From the NCBI GenBank assembly GCA_016839405.1, contig JAEOUJ010000230.1, positions 1-8,339 on the forward strand: a stretch of DNA of 8,339 nucleotides, read 5' to 3'. Made by a program: the position numbers and the translations under genes. Under the pieces are notes generated by a model. That model was not told the DNA's origin. It made no database searches and saw nothing but the letters and a program-made list of their open reading frames with translations. Numbering within the stretch: the first letter of the stretch is position 1; every line of letters starts with the position of its first letter. Shown here one piece after another: positions 5,066 through 8,339 of this stretch. The DNA comes from Candidatus Gerdarchaeota archaeon (GTDB lineage: Archaea; Asgardarchaeota; Heimdallarchaeia; JABLTI01).

Positions 5066-8000
5066 ATGACAATTAAGGAAACCAAATCCCTTGAATTATT
5101 ACCTCGTATGACCACCACAGAGAAAAAGATCTATTCGGATCTTGTAAATAATGGTGTTAGTACTGTTGGTGAAATAGCAAACCGTGGTATTCTTACAAAG
5201 GGAAGGATTCCTGGAGCATTAGAGAGAATGATTGAGCGGGGGTTGATTATTCAATTTTCAACTGAGGATCCCGCAAATCCTCGCTATGCTGCAGTTTTTC
5301 CAATTGAAAGATTTGTAAGTATAACTGATGAATTAATTGAATCTTTAGAAAGCCGTAAAGATGAGCTTGAAGCTACAACTGAGATGGTAAAAGATTTCAC
5401 AGGGTATGTTATAAAGACAGTTCGTGACGTTAGTGCTGAAGAACGTCGCAAACAAAGTGAAAGATCAGTTGAAGATATTCAAGATCTTGAGAGGATTCTA
5501 GATGCTTCATTTAGTGGTATTCTTTCATCTGTTGAAGTGGATTTAAAGGATTTAGGTAAGATTGCTCAAACCTCGATAGAATTTTTAACTGGATCTTCAA
5601 TAAGAACTCAAGAAACTAGCTCAAACTTGCACAAAGATCTTGTACCTTTAACTGAGAAATTTTCTCACGTTTTACAAAATACAAAGAAAAGTATTCAAGA
5701 ACAATTAGAAAGAACTGTTGATGCAAGAGTTAGTAATGTTCTAGATTTTGAAACAAATGCTAACAAAGCATTTGATGCAGTTTTAGAAGCATTCAAGGAT
5801 TCACAAAATGCATTTGAGGACATTATTTTTACAATTTTAGATTCTGGAATTGATGATTTAGAAAAAGTTACTAGACCAATAAACGACCAAATAGAAGAAG
5901 CAATTAATTCATTGAAAGTAGCAATTGAAGATGCATCTAATAATTTCCAAACTGAAATTATTCGAGTATTGACTGAACAAAAACGACCTATAATAAATGC
6001 TATTGAAGGATTGCGACCAAAAACATCCAAGATAATTAGTGAGGGATATAAATCTCATAATGATATTTTATCAGAGCAATTCCATGGATTATCTAATGCA
6101 TTAGAAAATCACACTACATTATTTAGTGATTCTATAGAACAGCTCGTTGTTAAATTTAACAATAGAATTACCAATTTAATAAATCAGACTCAAGATAATC
6201 TTTCAACAGCTGATGAGAACATTTCTTCAGTGAGTGAGCAGTTCATTGAAAAAATAACCAATAATTTTGATGAAAAGAATTCAGTTATTAAAAACACTAC
6301 CAATAAAACTCAAGATATTTTGAATGAAATGATGGAACAGTTTATTGTAATTCTTAATCGTTCTGTTGCAGAATATCAATTATCATTAGGTGATTTAATA
6401 GCTAAATTAGAAAATGATTTTCTATCTAATATTGATAATAGTGGAGCTGGCATACAAAACTTAGTTAATTACATCAATATCTCTATGACTGAGCCCGTTA
6501 AAACCTTAATGAAGAATCTCGAGCAATTGAATGAAAAAATCGATAAAGACGAAGAAGATTTTCTTAAAAGATTTGATGAAAGTTTAACTAAAGATTTGCT
6601 AGATATAAGCAAAACTTTCCAAAATGATTCCATTAAAAGCGAGGAAGAGTTAGGAAAAGATGTTAAACGATTAATTGACAAGTTTGACAAAGATATTTCT
6701 GATAATCATGAAACACTAACAAATAGATTAAAGAATAGCCAAAAAAACCTTCAAGTAATATTCAAAAATTTCTCGGAACAACACGACAAAGAATTACGTA
6801 ATACAAGTAAAGAAGTATCTAGCTTAACTAAAAAATTGGAAAGATGGCGTGGTGAAAGTGTTGATATTTTGACCAGAAATATTGATGAGAGTATCAATAG
6901 AAGTATTTCCATTTTATCTAAAGAAATTGATGAAATTATTACAAAAATTGAAAACACTGATGAATGGTCAAAAGATGAAATAATTTCTGTTGTTAAACAA
7001 TCAAACCAAGATATAGCTAAAAGTTTCAAAGGATTCAATAATACAGTTAATCAATTGATTAAAGATTCATTAAATGATATTTCTAATACTTTAAAGAAAG
7101 ATAGTTTATCTATTAATAATAGATTAGCACAATTCAAAAAAGACCAAGATAAATTGATAGAGGAAACGAAAAAACCATCTTATAAATTAATTGATGAAAT
7201 ATCAAACGATTATAATGAGTTGTATCGAAGATTTCTTTCAAATATTCAAAGATTTTTTGAAAATGAATTTGAATCCTTTAAACGTGGCAGGGAACGAATT
7301 GGTAAATCATTAGAAAATACACTTAATCGCAGAAGCACTCGAGCATCTAAAGAAATCATTTCACTAAAAGAAGTATTTGAACGTGCACGAGAAAATTATG
7401 TTAATAAAACCCACGAAAGATTTGAAGATATTGAAAGAACAATAGCCAAAGATACTTCTCAATTAATTGATCAAGAAAAGTCCACAAGAAGTACGATTAC
7501 AACTTTAACTGAAAAAATCGTTGCAGATCTTAGCAACAATGTTAATTCTACTGCAGAAATGCTTCGGAAAAGTTTATGGGATGGTTCAGAAGAGATTTTT
7601 GGTCAAGCAATTGCTGAAATAGTAAAACAGGAAACACAATTGAAATCTATGAATGAGCAAATAAAAAATGAACAGTTGAAGCAAGTAGATGATATATATA
7701 GTCTAATGAAAAATCAATTAGATACTTTTGATCAAAAAACAAACAATCTACAAGAGAAACAAATAGAAGATGTACAAAAATTCAGAGATCAATTTACACT
7801 AATTCTCGATGAAGACCTTAATACCAAGTTAGATGATATTCAAAAAACAGAAGAGGATTTACATGCTATTGGTGATAAACTAACAGCTGGTATAAAGGAA
7901 GTTATTGATGTAGAAACAAATAGAATTGTTAGAGAAGTTGAGGTAAAAACATCAGGTATTGAAGGTGCTATATTTAGTACAGTAGAAAATATTACCTCAG

Positions 8001-8339
8001 AAGCATCTAGAAGAACTGAAGGTGTTGCTATTATTGGAGAACAAGCTGTTCGAGGAATAGAGGATCGTTATACGGAAAACCTAGAACGTATACGACAAAA
8101 CTTAACAGACGAAGTTATAGGGCAAATAGAAGAAGAAGCCAAAAAGATAGAGACTTACAAAGGTAACTTAAGAACTATTGGTAGAGATCATTTACAGGTA
8201 TATGGTGGTGCAGTTAGTAACATAAATGAGAATTTAAAAGAGAATCTAAAAAAAGCAGAAGAAACGATTTTAAAAACAACTGCAATTTGTGAAAATCTAA
8301 CAAGTCGATATATGGATGAGTTAGATGAAGAAATAAATG
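5066..8339 (+). CDS. Giant TrmB-like winged-helix protein with coiled-coil body, first 1091 residues (partial)
   Basis: The frame is open without a stop for 1091 codons and leaves the window, so the true length is unknown. Residues about 15-85 form a TrmB-like winged helix: TTTEKKIYSDLVNNG (16-30), TVGEIANRG (33-41), the recognition-helix region KGRIPGALERMIERGLI (45-61), and a wing ending PRYAAVFPIERFV (72-84). The usual TrmB dimerisation helix follows (ITDELIESLESRKDELE). Instead of the TrmB sugar-binding domain there are about 1000 residues rich in Glu, Lys, Asn, Asp, Ile, Leu and Ser, with 3-4 hydrophobic spacing typical of coiled coils (for example Phe503, Leu507, Leu511, Ile514, Phe518). 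After residue 80 only six prolines occur (194, 271, 308, 318, 477, 704) and one cysteine (1075). No membrane segment, Walker motif or signal peptide is visible, so a cytoplasmic, DNA-bound filamentous protein is inferred. A basic, aromatic-rich patch spans 719-762. From about 940 the composition shifts towards Gly, Ala and Val. Regulator, nucleoid organiser or DNA-to-cytoskeleton linker are all possible; the function is unknown. Confidence 0.93.
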   Translation, partial: MTIKETKSLELLPRMTTTEKKIYSDLVNNGVSTVGEIANRGILTKGRIPGALERMIERGLIIQFSTEDPANPRYAAVFPIERFVSITDELIESLESRKDELEATTEMVKDFTGYVIKTVRDVSAEERRKQSERSVEDIQDLERILDASFSGILSSVEVDLKDLGKIAQTSIEFLTGSSIRTQETSSNLHKDLVPLTEKFSHVLQNTKKSIQEQLERTVDARVSNVLDFETNANKAFDAVLEAFKDSQNAFEDIIFTILDSGIDDLEKVTRPINDQIEEAINSLKVAIEDASNNFQTEIIRVLTEQKRPIINAIEGLRPKTSKIISEGYKSHNDILSEQFHGLSNALENHTTLFSDSIEQLVVKFNNRITNLINQTQDNLSTADENISSVSEQFIEKITNNFDEKNSVIKNTTNKTQDILNEMMEQFIVILNRSVAEYQLSLGDLIAKLENDFLSNIDNSGAGIQNLVNYINISMTEPVKTLMKNLEQLNEKIDKDEEDFLKRFDESLTKDLLDISKTFQNDSIKSEEELGKDVKRLIDKFDKDISDNHETLTNRLKNSQKNLQVIFKNFSEQHDKELRNTSKEVSSLTKKLERWRGESVDILTRNIDESINRSISILSKEIDEIITKIENTDEWSKDEIISVVKQSNQDIAKSFKGFNNTVNQLIKDSLNDISNTLKKDSLSINNRLAQFKKDQDKLIEETKKPSYKLIDEISNDYNELYRRFLSNIQRFFENEFESFKRGRERIGKSLENTLNRRSTRASKEIISLKEVFERARENYVNKTHERFEDIERTIAKDTSQLIDQEKSTRSTITTLTEKIVADLSNNVNSTAEMLRKSLWDGSEEIFGQAIAEIVKQETQLKSMNEQIKNEQLKQVDDIYSLMKNQLDTFDQKTNNLQEKQIEDVQKFRDQFTLILDEDLNTKLDDIQKTEEDLHAIGDKLTAGIKEVIDVETNRIVREVEVKTSGIEGAIFSTVENITSEASRRTEGVAIIGEQAVRGIEDRYTENLERIRQNLTDEVIGQIEEEAKKIETYKGNLRTIGRDHLQVYGGAVSNINENLKENLKKAEETILKTTAICENLTSRYMDELDEEIN

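Noticed and set aside
5695..7038. Open frames on the minus strand inside the giant gene (5695-6030, 6469-6690, 6751-7038)
   Set aside because: They lie wholly antisense to a convincing coding frame, have low-complexity Ser/Leu-rich translations mirroring its codons, and lack ribosome-binding sites.
5066..8339. SMC/Rad50-type ATPase as the identity of the long coiled-coil protein
   Set aside because: The N-terminus is a winged helix and has no Walker A motif, and no glycine-rich hinge or zinc hook interrupts the coiled coil in the visible part.
5066..8339. Methyl-accepting chemotaxis receptor
   Set aside because: No transmembrane segments, HAMP domain or conserved signalling hairpin are visible, and the N-terminus is DNA-binding-like.

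Overview
This is an AT-rich window (roughly one third G+C by eye) from an archaeon. The support is an archaeal-type topoisomerase IA with two C-terminal zinc ribbons, a tRNA-Ala with a CGC anticodon (not typical of bacteria), TATA-like boxes upstream of genes, short GGTG/GAGG ribosome-binding sites, TTG starts, and a TrmB-type winged helix. The composition and the very long coiled-coil regulator-like protein would suit an Asgard-type archaeon, but that placement is inference; no marker in the window settles it.

Layout. Positions 1-698 (minus) hold the N-terminal two thirds of an LDH2-family NAD(P)-dependent malate/lactate/sulfolactate dehydrogenase, which runs off the left edge. A 215-base divergent intergenic region (699-913) carries promoter elements and an ordered set of GAAAC boxes. 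A rightward group follows: topoisomerase I (914-3058), a 77-residue zinc-binding protein that overlaps its end (3048-3281), and, 35 bases later, a PfkB-family kinase of the adenosine kinase type (3317-4279). The kinase converges, with an 11-base gap, on a leftward ArsN2-like GNAT acetyltransferase (4291-4737). Upstream of that, also leftward, is tRNA-Ala(CGC) (4787-4863).

After a 202-base intergenic region with two TATA-like boxes, the rest of the window (5066-8339) is one uninterrupted open frame of 1091 codons that runs off the right edge. It encodes a TrmB-like winged helix (about residues 15-85) followed by at least 1000 residues of almost pure helix and coiled coil, without the ligand-binding domain expected of TrmB regulators. 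This is the most unusual object in the window.

Functional links. Topoisomerase and the small zinc protein look translationally coupled. The kinase may be in the same transcript. The dehydrogenase, acetyltransferase and tRNA look like independent housekeeping or accessory genes. I see no insertion sequence, CRISPR array, integrase or attachment-site duplication. No stretch above 300 bases lacks a gene.
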